A DNA stretch of 64,000 bases from JALYUM01 sp036688685 (GTDB lineage Bacteria; Pseudomonadota; Gammaproteobacteria; Burkholderiales; Burkholderiaceae_D). The stretch spans positions 1 to 64,000 of the forward strand of contig NZ_JAQQPS010000016.1 of NCBI RefSeq assembly GCF_036688685.1, read 5' to 3'. The number at the start of each line of letters is the position of its first letter. Positions within the stretch are counted from its first letter, which is position 1. Below, piece after piece: positions 1 to 8,696 of this stretch. A program made the position numbers and the translations under genes. The notes beneath the pieces were generated by a model, which was not told the DNA's origin, ran no database searches, and worked only from the letters and a program-made list of their open reading frames with translations.

Positions 1-81
1 TCGACGGCCACCCTATTTTTGCATGCTGGATCGAGGTCGATGAAGCTGCGTAAAGAATCTGCAATTGCAAGGAAATGCGCC

Positions 82-459
82 ATGCCTGACACGGGTTATC
101 TCTATTTGACGGTGGACGAATTGTGCGCCGGTGCACTGGTTCACCTGATTTCCGGCGTCGACGCGCAACACGGACTGGCCACTGCGCCTGGCGCAGTGGC
201 CACCCACATCACCGGCTATACCGAGTGGGTCCGCGAGGGTGGGCGCTTGCTTACCATTGGCTGGGACTGGCAAATGACAGCCCATGGCGAGAGGGTTTGC
301 CTGCAACGGATCGGCGCGCCCAGCAGCAACCTGATGCTGCAATCGCGGGCGCGGCGCGACCTGGGACACGCCCGAACTGTCGAGTTACTCAAGGAATACC
401 TCGACGGGTTCAACTGGCAAGCAGCCACGCTGTGCCATATCAGTACGCGCTATGGCTGA
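82..459 (+). CDS. DUF4902 / RsaM-like regulatory protein
   Basis: Small cytoplasmic protein of about 125 residues. It resembles the DUF4902 family, whose studied member RsaM modulates acyl-homoserine-lactone quorum sensing in Burkholderia and Pseudomonas. The recognisable pieces are GYTEWV, the following IGWDW, and SNLML near residue 80. The ATG at 82 is chosen over upstream ATGs because AAGGAA lies seven bases before it and the conserved region starts immediately after. No luxI or luxR gene is visible here, so any quorum-sensing role is inference from the family. It stands alone, 120 bp upstream of folB. Family assignment is from remembered motifs and is moderately sure. Confidence 0.6.
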   Translation: MPDTGYLYLTVDELCAGALVHLISGVDAQHGLATAPGAVATHITGYTEWVREGGRLLTIGWDWQMTAHGERVCLQRIGAPSSNLMLQSRARRDLGHARTVELLKEYLDGFNWQAATLCHISTRYG

Positions 460-579
460 AGGGAGGGTCGAAAAACCTGCCACAAAAAGTGGCAATTTCA
501 GCGATAATAACGCCCTTGTGCTCACAGCGCGCAGCGGGGCACGCCCTGCCAGTCATCCATTCAAGCCAAGAAGGTCCCC

Positions 580-978
580 ATGTTTTCCGCCCTGTCCCAC
601 CCGAGCCTGCGCCATTGCCGCCGGCTGTTTCTGCGCAATTACGAAGTGATGATCAACATCGGCGTGCACGACTTTGAAAAGCTGGGCGAACAACGTTTGC
701 TGATCAATGTCGATTTGTACATCCCGCTGGCCGAATCGACGCCGCGCATGGACCAGCTCGACGAAGTAGTCGATTACGATTTCATTCGCACCACCGTCGC
801 CAGCCGCATGGCGCGCGGCCACGTACAGTTGCAGGAAACCCTGTGCGATGACCTGGTGGCCGCGATGCTGGCGCACCCGCGCGTGCGCGCCGTGCGCGTC
901 TCGACCATGAAGCCGGACGTGTATCCCGACTGCGAAGGCGTCGGCGTGGAAGTTTTCCAGATCAAGGATGAAGCATGA
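580..978 (+). CDS. folB: Dihydroneopterin aldolase
   Basis: Cytoplasmic folate enzyme that cleaves 7,8-dihydroneopterin to 6-hydroxymethyl-dihydropterin and glycolaldehyde. The 132-residue length fits a FolB subunit with a short N-terminal extension. Family features are the N-terminal strand around MINIGVHDFEKLGEQ, the DEVVDYDFIR segment, the QLQETLCDDL helix, and a C-terminal VRVSTMKPDVYPDCEGVGVEV strand read in two parts. The stop overlaps the ATG of ttcA (ATGA), which suggests translational coupling. The folB-ttcA order recurs in Burkholderiales (established knowledge). Confidence 0.9.
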   Translation: MFSALSHPSLRHCRRLFLRNYEVMINIGVHDFEKLGEQRLLINVDLYIPLAESTPRMDQLDEVVDYDFIRTTVASRMARGHVQLQETLCDDLVAAMLAHPRVRAVRVSTMKPDVYPDCEGVGVEVFQIKDEA

Positions 979-1895
979 ACAATGCTGTCGCCATTGACAC
1001 GCCGGTGAGCGCGCGCGTCAGCGAAAAAACCACGCTGGAAAACAACAAGCTGCACAAGCGCCTGTGCCGCCTGGTGGGCCAGGCCATCGGCGACTTCAAC
1101 ATGATCGAAGACGGCGACAAGGTCATGGTGTGCCTGTCCGGCGGCAAGGACAGCTACGCCCTGCTCGACATCCTGCTGACCCTGCGCGAACGCGCGCCGA
1201 TCCACTTCGATATCATCGCCGTCAACCTCGACCAGAAGCAGCCGAATTTCCCGGCTGAAATCCTGCCTGCCTACCTGGAAAAACTGGGCGTCGATTTCCA
1301 CATCGAAAACCAGGATACCTACAGCATCGTCAAGCGCCTGATCCCGGAAGGCAAGACCACCTGCTCGCTATGCTCGCGCCTGCGGCGCGGCATCTTGTAC
1401 CGTGTCGCCGATGAACTCGGCTGCAACAAAATCGCCCTCGGCCACCACCGCGACGACATCCTGGAAACGTTCTTTTTGAATATGTTCTTCGGCGGCAAAC
1501 TGAAAGCCATGCCGGCCAAGCTGGTCTCGGACGACGGCAAGCACATGGTGATCCGCCCGATGGCGTACGTGAAGGAAGAAGACAGCGAGCGCTACGCCGC
1601 CGTAAAAGGCTTCCCGATCATCCCGTGCGACCTGTGCGGCTCGCAGGAAAACCTGCAGAGAAAACAGATCAAGAACCTGATGCGCGAGTGGGAAAAGAAA
1701 TATCCAGGACGCGTGGAGAGCATTTTCTCGTCGCTGTCGACCGTTGTGCCCTCGCATTTGATGGATCGCGACCTGTTCGGTTTCACGGATTTGAAAACCG
1801 ATGGCGTGGCCAATCCGTTGGGCGACATCGCCTTCGACGAGGAACCGTGCTCGACGCCGGCGCCAGGCGTGTTCGCGATTCAACCGGTCGACTAA
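975..1895 (+). CDS. ttcA: tRNA 2-thiocytidine(32) synthetase TtcA
   Basis: Cytoplasmic Fe-S enzyme that activates C32 of certain tRNAs with ATP and thiolates it. The PP-loop SGGKDS is at residues 55-60. The paired cysteines C130/C133 (TTCSLCSRLRRG) and C218/C221 (PCDLCGSQ) contain the three expected cluster ligands. The GHHRDD segment at about 156-161 is typical of the family. The 306-residue length matches TtcA. The start overlaps the folB stop by four bases, and the next gene begins three bases after the stop, so folB-ttcA-PPC probably form one transcript. Confidence 0.95.
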   Translation: MNNAVAIDTPVSARVSEKTTLENNKLHKRLCRLVGQAIGDFNMIEDGDKVMVCLSGGKDSYALLDILLTLRERAPIHFDIIAVNLDQKQPNFPAEILPAYLEKLGVDFHIENQDTYSIVKRLIPEGKTTCSLCSRLRRGILYRVADELGCNKIALGHHRDDILETFFLNMFFGGKLKAMPAKLVSDDGKHMVIRPMAYVKEEDSERYAAVKGFPIIPCDLCGSQENLQRKQIKNLMREWEKKYPGRVESIFSSLSTVVPSHLMDRDLFGFTDLKTDGVANPLGDIAFDEEPCSTPAPGVFAIQPVD

Positions 1896-1897
1896 TA

Positions 1898-2296
1898 ATG
1901 CAGACGCTGCCGCTGCGCTTGACTCCCGGACAGGACCTGCGCCTGGCGATCGAGGCGGCGCTCGGCAGTCACACGGCTGCCTTTGTCCTGCAAGGCATCG
2001 GCAGCCTGTCGGTGGCGCAGTTGCGCTTTGCCGGTGTCGACCTGGTCACCGAACTGCGGGGCGACCTCGAAATCCTGACTCTGGCCGGTTCCATCTCGCC
2101 CGATGGCGCGCATCTGCACATGAGCGTCTCGGATGCGCAGGGCCGGGTCGTCGGCGGCCATGTGGCCGCGGGATGCATGGTGCGTACAACCGCCGAGCTT
2201 TTGCTGGCCATCTTGCCCGACCATGCGTTCAGCCGCGAAACCGACCCCGACGGATCGGGGTTTCGGGAACTGGTCGTGCGCTCCCGGCGCGCCTGA
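1898..2296 (+). CDS. PPC-domain (DUF296) protein
   Basis: Small single-domain protein of 132 residues matching the PPC/DUF296 fold, which is found alone in bacteria and attached to AT-hooks in plants. Visible family features are the N-terminal RLTPGQDLRLAIEA helix, AAFVLQGIGSLSVAQLRF, a GDLEILTLAGSISPDGAHLH stretch followed by a VGGHVAAGCMV strand, and the C-terminal SGFRELVV. Bacterial PPC proteins have no settled function; DNA or metal/ligand binding has been proposed. The ATG lies three bases after ttcA, so it is probably cotranscribed with it. Confidence 0.8.
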   Translation: MQTLPLRLTPGQDLRLAIEAALGSHTAAFVLQGIGSLSVAQLRFAGVDLVTELRGDLEILTLAGSISPDGAHLHMSVSDAQGRVVGGHVAAGCMVRTTAELLLAILPDHAFSRETDPDGSGFRELVVRSRRA

Positions 2297-2346
2297 GCCT
2301 GGCGAAACAGGGACGGTCATGTGCTGCCGCAGGCCAAATATGCGAC

Positions 2347-2405
2347 GAAATATTGTCAAAATATTTCGCAAATACAACATTCGATAGACTGAGGAAATCT
2401 ATCGA
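2347..2405 (+). promoter_or_regulatory. Two stem-loops in the leader of the chemoreceptor gene
   Basis: The A+T-rich 150-bp gap before the chemoreceptor gene holds two perfect inverted repeats. GAAATATT (2347-2354) pairs with AATATTTC (2360-2367). TCGATAGA (2381-2388) pairs with TCTATCGA (2398-2405). Neither is followed by a T-run, so they do not look like terminators. They could be operators or a structured 5' leader. No convincing sigma-28 promoter was found. Confidence 0.4.
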
Positions 2406-2447
2406 ACTATATTCAGGACTTACCCACCAAAAGAAATCAGGTAAGTC

Positions 2448-4028
2448 ATGCAATGGTTTTACAACCTCAAGATAGGCAAAAAGCTGATCCTGGCTTTCTC
2501 CATATTGCTCGCAATGAGCTGTGGGCTGGGCGTCTTTTCCATCAGCCAGTTGGTCAAGGTCAGCCAGGCCTCAAGCGACATTGCCGAAAACTGGCTGCCG
2601 GCCGTGCGCCATCTCGGTCAGATACAAGCCTCGTTGGCGCGCTACCGTATTTCGGAAGGCAACCACATCCTGTCTTCCGAGGAAAGCGAGATGCAGGACG
2701 TCGACAAGTCCCTGGCCACGCGCCTGACCACGCTGGCCAAACAGCAGGCGGCGTACGAGAAGCTGATCTCCGAGGCCGAAGAAAAGCGCGTCTATGCCAG
2801 TTTGCAAACCGCCCTCAAGGATTACCTGGAGCACAGCCGCCAGGTCGCGGCCCTTTCGCACGCGGGCAAAAAAGACGAGGCGCGCGCCATGTTTCGCGGC
2901 GCCTCGAACAAGGTGTTTCGCCAACTAAATGAACAACTCGAAGCCCTGGCCAAGATCAACGATGACGGCAGCCAGGCCTCCGACGACTCGGCGCGCGCCA
3001 CCTTTGGCACGGCACGCCAGCTGATTTTCGCCACCCTGCTCGGGCTGGTCGTGGTCGGACTGGGCCTGGCCCTGTTCGTGGCCCGCACCGTGGCCACGCC
3101 ACTGCAGCAGGCGGTCGGTATCGCACAACGCGTTGCCGCAGGCGACCTGAGCACCAACATCGGGCCGGGCGGCGCCGACGAAACCGGACAGTTGATGACC
3201 GCGCTGGGCGCCATGAACGCCAGCCTGCTGCAGGTCGTTGGCAAGGTCCGCAGCGGCACCGACCTGATCGCCACCGCCTCCGCCGAGATTGCCACCGGCA
3301 ATCTGGACCTGTCCAGCCGCACCGAAGAACAAGCCAGCTCGCTCGAGGAAACCGCGGCGGCCATGGAGCAGATTACCGCCACGGTCAAACAGAACGCCGA
3401 CAATGCGCGCCAGGCCAAGGAGCTGGCCGAATCGGCATCGAGCGTGGCCGGGCATTGCGGCACCGTGGTCGGCCAGGTCATCACCACCATGGAATCGATC
3501 AGCGCCTCGTCGCGCAAGATCGTCGACATCATCAGCGTCATCGACGGCATCGCCTTCCAGACCAATATCCTGGCGCTGAATGCCGCCGTGGAGGCGGCCC
3601 GCGCGGGCGAACAGGGCCGCGGCTTTGCCGTGGTGGCCTCCGAAGTACGCAACCTGGCGCAGCGCAGCGCCGCCGCTGCCAAGGAAATCAAGACCCTGAT
3701 CGACGATTCGGTGGTGCAAGTCGGGGCCGGTACCACCCAGGTGCAAAGTGCCGGCAAGACCATGGCCGACGTGGTCGACAGCGTGCGCCGCGTCACCGAG
3801 GTCGTGGCCGAGATTACCGCGGCCAGCAGTGAACAAAGTGTGGGCATCGATGAAGTCAACCGCGCCATCATCCAGATGGATTCGGTGACCCAGCAGAACG
3901 CCGCGCTGGTGGAGCAAGCGGCGGCGGCGGCGGCATCGATGGAAGAGCAGGCGGCGGCACTGGCTGAAGTGGTCAGTGTGTTTCAACTCGTACCACAAGA
4001 ACGCATCACACAACGGAGACTCGCATGA
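2448..4028 (+). CDS. Methyl-accepting chemotaxis protein
   Basis: Inner-membrane chemoreceptor of 526 residues that signals to CheA/CheW. TM1 spans about 12-32, a periplasmic helical sensor of the four-helix-bundle type about 33-188, TM2 about 190-212, HAMP about 213-265, and the cytoplasmic coiled coil runs to the end. The highly conserved hairpin tip is at about 368-405 (IAFQTNILALNAAVEAARAG followed by RGFAVVASEVRNLA). No CheR-tethering pentapeptide is seen at the C-terminus, which ends QRRLA. The ligand cannot be read from sequence. The stop overlaps the porin start in an ATGA, and the porin Shine-Dalgarno sequence lies inside this coding region. Confidence 0.93.
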   Translation: MQWFYNLKIGKKLILAFSILLAMSCGLGVFSISQLVKVSQASSDIAENWLPAVRHLGQIQASLARYRISEGNHILSSEESEMQDVDKSLATRLTTLAKQQAAYEKLISEAEEKRVYASLQTALKDYLEHSRQVAALSHAGKKDEARAMFRGASNKVFRQLNEQLEALAKINDDGSQASDDSARATFGTARQLIFATLLGLVVVGLGLALFVARTVATPLQQAVGIAQRVAAGDLSTNIGPGGADETGQLMTALGAMNASLLQVVGKVRSGTDLIATASAEIATGNLDLSSRTEEQASSLEETAAAMEQITATVKQNADNARQAKELAESASSVAGHCGTVVGQVITTMESISASSRKIVDIISVIDGIAFQTNILALNAAVEAARAGEQGRGFAVVASEVRNLAQRSAAAAKEIKTLIDDSVVQVGAGTTQVQSAGKTMADVVDSVRRVTEVVAEITAASSEQSVGIDEVNRAIIQMDSVTQQNAALVEQAAAAAASMEEQAAALAEVVSVFQLVPQERITQRRLA

Positions 4029-5089
4029 ACTACACCACCTTCGCCGGCGCCCTCGTGGCTACCCTGGCCGTCACTGGCCCGGTCCTGGCGCAATCAAACA
4101 TCGCCATCTACGGCATCCTCGACAACGGCATCGAAAACCTGACCAATACGGCGCCGGGCAGCGGCGCGGTAACCCGTGTCAGCTCGGGCGGCATGAACAA
4201 TTCGCGCTTCGGATTTCGCGGTACGGAGGACCTGGGCAACGGCTTGAAGGCGGTGTGGCAACTCGAAGGTGGCCTGCTCACCGACACCGGCAACTCCGAT
4301 GGCGGCCTGTTCCGGCGCCAGGCGAATGTCGGCATCGAAGGCAGCTATGGCCGGCTGGTGGCGGGACGCTCGTTCACCACCACCTACGACTTCATGGTGC
4401 CGTTCGATCCGATGTCGTATGCGCCGTATTATTCGTGGGCGTCGGGCGGCAGCGCGTCGAACGTGAGCACCTACAGCATGACCACCAGCGCCGACAATTT
4501 ACTCAAGTACGCGCTCGAGAAGGGCCCCTTCAAATTCGGCGCCAGTTATGCACTCGGCGAACAGTCCACTGGCACTGCCGACGGCGCCAAATACCAGGCT
4601 GGGGTCAGCTACAGCAACGGCGCCCTGTCGCTGGTGAGCACCGTTGAACGTGCCAACGGCAACAACGTGGCCGCCACGGCCCGTCACGACAAGGCCAGCG
4701 TATTTCATGTCGGCGCCATGTACAGCAGCGGTGCATTCAAGTGGCAGCTGGCCGGGCGCAGCTACAAGAATGAGCCGAACAACGCCACCCTGCGCGCCGT
4801 GCGCGCCAACCTGTACTGGGCCGGCCTGACCTGGCAAGCCATGCCGGCCCTGCTGCTGACCGGCGCCGTGTACGACCAGGACGTCAAGAACCTGGCCACC
4901 AACGCCGATGCCGACCCGGTCATGTACGTGGCACGCGCACGCTATGCCTTATCGAAACGCACCGACCTGTACCTGACCGCCGCCAAGGCCAAAGCCAAAC
5001 ACGGTAAAACCGTCAGCCTGTCGCGCAACGAGGCCGGCTTCGCCGACACCCAGCGCGGCATCATGACCGGTATCCAGCATCGTTTCTGA
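4025..5089 (+). CDS. Gram-negative porin (general diffusion porin family)
   Basis: Outer-membrane trimeric beta-barrel porin of 354 residues. A Sec signal peptide of about 22 residues ends in VLAQS, followed by the typical first strand NIAIYGILDNGIE. Family signatures are SRFGFRGTEDLGNGLKAVWQ near residue 60, a VYDQDVKN-type strand, LSKRTDLYL near residue 315, and a terminal phenylalanine (GIQHRF) for Bam recognition. CGGAGACT lies just before the ATG, within the 3' end of the chemoreceptor gene. The same leader, CAACGGAGACT, precedes the porin at 54554. Solute specificity is not predictable. Confidence 0.9.
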   Translation: MNYTTFAGALVATLAVTGPVLAQSNIAIYGILDNGIENLTNTAPGSGAVTRVSSGGMNNSRFGFRGTEDLGNGLKAVWQLEGGLLTDTGNSDGGLFRRQANVGIEGSYGRLVAGRSFTTTYDFMVPFDPMSYAPYYSWASGGSASNVSTYSMTTSADNLLKYALEKGPFKFGASYALGEQSTGTADGAKYQAGVSYSNGALSLVSTVERANGNNVAATARHDKASVFHVGAMYSSGAFKWQLAGRSYKNEPNNATLRAVRANLYWAGLTWQAMPALLLTGAVYDQDVKNLATNADADPVMYVARARYALSKRTDLYLTAAKAKAKHGKTVSLSRNEAGFADTQRGIMTGIQHRF

Positions 5090-5094
5090 CCGTT

Positions 5095-5835
5095 TCAATA
5101 AGCACTCGCCGTCGGCCGCACGATGATCTCGCTGACATCGACGTCCGCCGGCTGCCCCACCGCGAAACTGATGGCGCGGGCAATTGCCTCGGCCGGAATC
5201 GCTTCCTGGCGAAACGCGCGCATCGCGTCGCGCGCCACCGGATCAGAGATCGATTCGGCCAGGTCGGAGGTGGTCACGCCGGGCGAAATCACGCTGACCC
5301 GAATGTCGGCGCCCACTTCCTGGCGCAGCCCCTCGGAAATGGCGCCCACGGCAAACTTGGTGGCGCAGTAGACCGCGGCGGTCGGACTGACCGCATGACC
5401 GCCAATCGACGAAATATTGATGATCTGTCCGGCCCGCCGCGCCTGCATGCCCGGCAACACCGCGGCAATCCCGTGCAGCACGCCGCGGATGTTCACGTCG
5501 ATCATCTGGTTCCATTCATCGACCTTTAACGCCTCGAGTTTCGACAGCGGCATCACGCCGGCATTGTTGATGATAACGTCGATGCGGCCGTGGATGTCTT
5601 CGGCGAACGCGGCGAACTCGCGCATGCTCTCCAGGCTGGTCACGTCGAGGGCGAAGCAATCGGCCGTGCCGCCGGCGGCACGCAGCTCGCTGACGATGGC
5701 CACCAGGCGCCCGGTGCGGCGCGCACCCAGCACGACGCGATGGCCTTCGCTGGCCAAATGGCGCGCCGTGGCTGCGCCAATGCCGCTGCTGGCGCCAGTA
5801 ATCAGGATGACTTTGGATTGGATAGGGGAAGTCAT
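5095..5835 (-). CDS. SDR family NAD(P)-dependent oxidoreductase
   Basis: Classical short-chain dehydrogenase of 246 residues, cytoplasmic. The cofactor motif TGASSGIG is at 13-20, NNAG at 90-93, catalytic serine at about 142, and the YxxxK pair at Y156 and K160 (AVYCATK). The ATG at 5835 is preceded by AAAGGA. Upstream in-frame codons give only a low-complexity extension, so they were not used. It is transcribed divergently from an AraC-type regulator, a common arrangement for SDRs that reduce small carbonyl compounds. The substrate is unknown and control by the neighbour is inference. Confidence 0.88.
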   Translation of the reverse strand: MTSPIQSKVILITGASSGIGAATARHLASEGHRVVLGARRTGRLVAIVSELRAAGGTADCFALDVTSLESMREFAAFAEDIHGRIDVIINNAGVMPLSKLEALKVDEWNQMIDVNIRGVLHGIAAVLPGMQARRAGQIINISSIGGHAVSPTAAVYCATKFAVGAISEGLRQEVGADIRVSVISPGVTTSDLAESISDPVARDAMRAFRQEAIPAEAIARAISFAVGQPADVDVSEIIVRPTASAY

Positions 5836-6019
5836 GATGGCGTCCTTTGCATGGCTGGTGATGAAGGCACCGATCTTGAGGCCGGCGGCGCCACGCGGCC
5901 ATACCCATTCCAATGCAGTTCTTGCCCGATCCTCTACACGACATCGGCAAAGGTGGCGCTGGCCCGCGCTTTCATGGATCATTCCTCTCATCGACGATGA
6001 GCAACAACGAGGAAGCACG

Positions 6020-6949
6020 ATGAACCACATGGCCACCATGATTGCCCGGCTGGCGCCTGTCGCCGGCATGACACTGACCGCGCTGGACGGCGTCACGCTC
6101 ATGCGCGCGAACGGAACGACCGCGAAAGCCCCGGCGCTGTACGATCCGTGCATCTGCATTGCCGTGCAGGGACGCAAGCGCTGCTATCTTGGCGACAGCG
6201 CCTTCGCTTTCGCTTTCGATGCCCAGCATTACATGGTGCTGTCGGTGCCGCTGCCATTCATGAGCGAAACCGAAGCGACTGCTGCCGAGCCCTTGCTGGG
6301 CCTGATGATCCGGATCGACTGCACCCTGCTGGCCGACCTGCTGGTCGCCATCGAGGGTGACGAGGCGCCGCAACAGGCCCCCGCCACCGTCATGACGACC
6401 CGGCTCGACGCACGCATGGAAGCGACCGTGCAGCGCCTGCTCGAAACGCTGGCCTCGCCGCTGGAAGCGCGCGTGCTGGGCCCGGGCCTGGTGCGCGAAA
6501 TCTTCTACCACGTCCTGATGGGCGAGCAAGGCGGCGCCATGCGCGCGGCCTTGACCCACCAGGGGCACTTCGGCAAGATCGCGCGCGCCCTGCGCCGCAT
6601 CCACCAGGACTACCAGAGCGATCTGAACGTGACCAGCCTGGCGTGCGAGGCGAACATGAGCGTGCCTGCCTTCCATGCCCACTTCAAAGCCGTCACGCAA
6701 TGCTCGCCCATTCAGTATGTGAAAGCGGCGCGGCTGCACAAGGCCAGGCTGCTGATGGTGCGCGGCGGCGTGACGGCTGCCAGCGCCAGCGCCCTGGTCG
6801 GCTACGAAAGCGCGTCCCAGTTCTCGCGCGAATTCAAGCGCATGTTCGGCCGCAGCCCGGTGGCCGAAGCGCAGTTCATGAAGCACACGCTGGCCCTGAT
6901 GCCGGCCGCAGAAGCGGGCCATGTGCGTGTAGAACTGGCAGCTTCATAG
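6020..6949 (+). CDS. AraC family transcriptional regulator
   Basis: Regulator of 309 residues. The N-terminal AraC_N (type I arabinose-like) domain includes DPCICIAVQGRKRCYLGD near residues 40-57. The C-terminal double helix-turn-helix begins about residue 200 (HQDYQSDLNVTSLACEANMS) and ends with YESASQFSREFKRMFGRSP. AGGA lies about six bases before the ATG. The gene is divergent from the SDR gene at 5095-5835 and probably controls it. An odd palindrome TCATCGACGATGA at 5988-6000 in the shared spacer is a candidate operator. The stop codon lies inside the first BlaI-type dyad of the next operon. Confidence 0.88.
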   Translation: MNHMATMIARLAPVAGMTLTALDGVTLMRANGTTAKAPALYDPCICIAVQGRKRCYLGDSAFAFAFDAQHYMVLSVPLPFMSETEATAAEPLLGLMIRIDCTLLADLLVAIEGDEAPQQAPATVMTTRLDARMEATVQRLLETLASPLEARVLGPGLVREIFYHVLMGEQGGAMRAALTHQGHFGKIARALRRIHQDYQSDLNVTSLACEANMSVPAFHAHFKAVTQCSPIQYVKAARLHKARLLMVRGGVTAASASALVGYESASQFSREFKRMFGRSPVAEAQFMKHTLALMPAAEAGHVRVELAAS

Positions 6950-7027
6950 ACAATAAATTCTATCGCATCCTCACACGAGAATGCAGGTTCAGGCCCGGCA
7001 ACACAAATAAGTAGACAATTATGTCTA
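6946..7027 (+). promoter_or_regulatory. Two BlaI/MecI-type operator dyads
   Basis: A perfect dyad TAGACA-ATTA-TGTCTA lies at 7012-7027, about 33 bp before the blaI-like ATG. A second, imperfect dyad (ATAGACA...ATTCTAT) lies at 6946-6963. BlaI/MecI repressors bind TACA/TGTA-type dyads near their own promoters (family knowledge), and GACA/TGTC halves match that architecture. Autoregulation of the operon is inferred from position. Confidence 0.6.
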
Positions 7028-7059
7028 TGTTGGTTACGCTTCTTTCAAAGGAGCGTGCC

Positions 7060-7443
7060 ATGAACCCGACAACCACCATTCCGAAGCCCACCGCAGCCGA
7101 GCTGGATCTGCTGCAAACCCTGTGGCCGCTGGATGCCGCGACCGCCAAACAGGTGCACGCGGCCATGCAGGTCGAGCGCCCCGACGTCACCTATGCAACC
7201 GTGCTGCGGCTGATGCAGATCATGCACGGCAAAGGCATTCTGATTCGCGACGCAAGCGAGCGCGCGCACGTGTACGCGCCGGCCCAGGCCCAGGACAGCT
7301 TGCAGACTAACTTGCTCAAGGACCTGATCCAGAAGGCCTTCGCCGGTTCCGCCAAGGCACTCGTGCTGGCAGCTTTGCGCAGCGGACTGTCCAAAAAAGA
7401 ACGCGCCGAAATCGAACGCCTGCTGAAAGATGAGCAGCCATGA
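7060..7443 (+). CDS. BlaI/MecI/CopY family transcriptional repressor
   Basis: Winged-helix repressor of 127 residues. The N-terminal TAAELDLLQTLWPLDAATAK helix, VTYATVLRLMQIMHGKG recognition region and ASERAHVYAPA wing are typical. The C-terminal LLKDLIQKAFAGSAKALVLAAL region should form the dimerisation part that is cleaved in the Bla/Mec systems. ATG 7060 is preferred over 7021 because AAAGGAG precedes it and the perfect operator covers 7021. The stop overlaps the ATG of the M56 peptidase gene, the classic repressor/sensor-protease pairing. No beta-lactamase gene is nearby. Confidence 0.9.
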   Translation: MNPTTTIPKPTAAELDLLQTLWPLDAATAKQVHAAMQVERPDVTYATVLRLMQIMHGKGILIRDASERAHVYAPAQAQDSLQTNLLKDLIQKAFAGSAKALVLAALRSGLSKKERAEIERLLKDEQP

Positions 7444-8696
7444 TGGCCACCCTGATCGGCCACCTGGGCGCGACCTTGCTGGACTTTATATGGCAGGGTG
7501 CCCTGATCGCCTGCGTGGCCGGGATCGGCATGGTGGCGCTGCGCAAGCGCCGGCCACAAGCACGCTATGCCCTCGCCTGCCTGGCGCTGCTGGCCTGCCT
7601 GGCCTGGCCTGTGGCGGACCTGCTTGCGCGCCTGCATGCCCCGGCCCTGGTCGACGGCACAGCGGGACTTGCCCTGCGTGCCGGCACCGGCGCGCTGTAC
7701 GCCCTGGTGCCGCTGCACTGGCCGCAGGCGCATCCCGGCGCGATCGTGCTGGCGTGGGCAAGCTGCACTTGTGCGATGGCGCTGCGGATGCTCGCTGGCC
7801 TGTGGTGGATCGCCAGGGCCGCGCGCAGCCCATGCGGCGACGCTGCATGGCAGGCACGCATCACCAGCATGGCCGGCCGCTTCGGCATCCGCCGCACGGT
7901 GCGCCTGCGCGTGGTCGACGATATCGCCAGCCCGGTCACGGCCGGCTGGCTGCGCCCGGTCGTGCTGCTGCCCGCCAGCCTGCTTACCGGCATGCCGCCC
8001 GAGTTGCTGGAAGCCTTGCTCGCCCATGAACTAGGGCATGTCAAGCGCGCCGATTACGTCGTCAACCTGCTGCAGAACGTCATTGAAACGCTGTTGTTCT
8101 ATCACCCTGCGGTGTGGTGGCTGTCGCGCTGCATCCGCATCGAGCGCGAACGGATCGCCGACGATCTGGCCGCGCAGCACGTTGGCGCGCACCGCCTGGC
8201 ACGCGCCTTGTCCGAACTGGAAAAACGCCAGTTTTCACACCACGACCTGGCGCTGGCCGCCAATGGAGGAGAGCTCATGTTTCGTATCACCCGACTGCTG
8301 CGTCCCGCACCGCAAGGACTGAACTGGAAGGCGGCGCTGCCCGTCCTGGGATTGACTGCCGCCCTGATTGCCGGCTGCGCCCAGGTAGCGCCGGCACCGC
8401 CCGCCAGCGTGACAAGCGCCGCCACCCCCGCTGTCGTCCAGTTCGCCAGCTGCCCGGCGCCGGTGTATCCCGATCAGTCGCTGCGCGACCGGGACACCGG
8501 CACGGTCGCGCTGGACTTGCTGGTCGGCGCCGACGGCACAGTGCGCGACTCACGGGTCAACCGGTCCAGCGGCCACCTGCCGCTTGACGAAGCAGCGCGC
8601 CTGGCTATTGCCAAATGCAGCTTCAAACCCGCCATGGAAAACGGTCGCGCGGTGCAGAGCTGGGTACCGGTCGCGTACCTTTGGACCTTGCAATGA
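7440..8696 (+). CDS. M56 (BlaR1-like) membrane metallopeptidase with TonB C-terminal domain
   Basis: Inner-membrane protein of 418 residues. N-terminal hydrophobic segments lie at about 10-33, 45-62 and 102-124. The zinc-binding HELGH motif is at 196-200, followed by the downstream glutamate region RIERERIADDLAA. Another hydrophobic stretch ends in IAGC at about 300. The C-terminal 95 residues (FASCPAPVYPDQSLRDRDTG to the end) resemble a TonB C-terminal domain instead of the penicillin-sensor domain of BlaR1. The likely role is signal-dependent inactivation of the upstream BlaI-like repressor. The inducer is unknown. Coupled by ATGA overlaps to both neighbours. Confidence 0.87.
   Translation: MMATLIGHLGATLLDFIWQGALIACVAGIGMVALRKRRPQARYALACLALLACLAWPVADLLARLHAPALVDGTAGLALRAGTGALYALVPLHWPQAHPGAIVLAWASCTCAMALRMLAGLWWIARAARSPCGDAAWQARITSMAGRFGIRRTVRLRVVDDIASPVTAGWLRPVVLLPASLLTGMPPELLEALLAHELGHVKRADYVVNLLQNVIETLLFYHPAVWWLSRCIRIERERIADDLAAQHVGAHRLARALSELEKRQFSHHDLALAANGGELMFRITRLLRPAPQGLNWKAALPVLGLTAALIAGCAQVAPAPPASVTSAATPAVVQFASCPAPVYPDQSLRDRDTGTVALDLLVGADGTVRDSRVNRSSGHLPLDEAARLAIAKCSFKPAMENGRAVQSWVPVAYLWTLQ

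Noticed and set aside
2925..4013. 362-residue minus-strand frame opposite the chemoreceptor
   Set aside because: Shadow of the conserved MCP signalling domain; His/Gly-rich composition typical of antisense reads.
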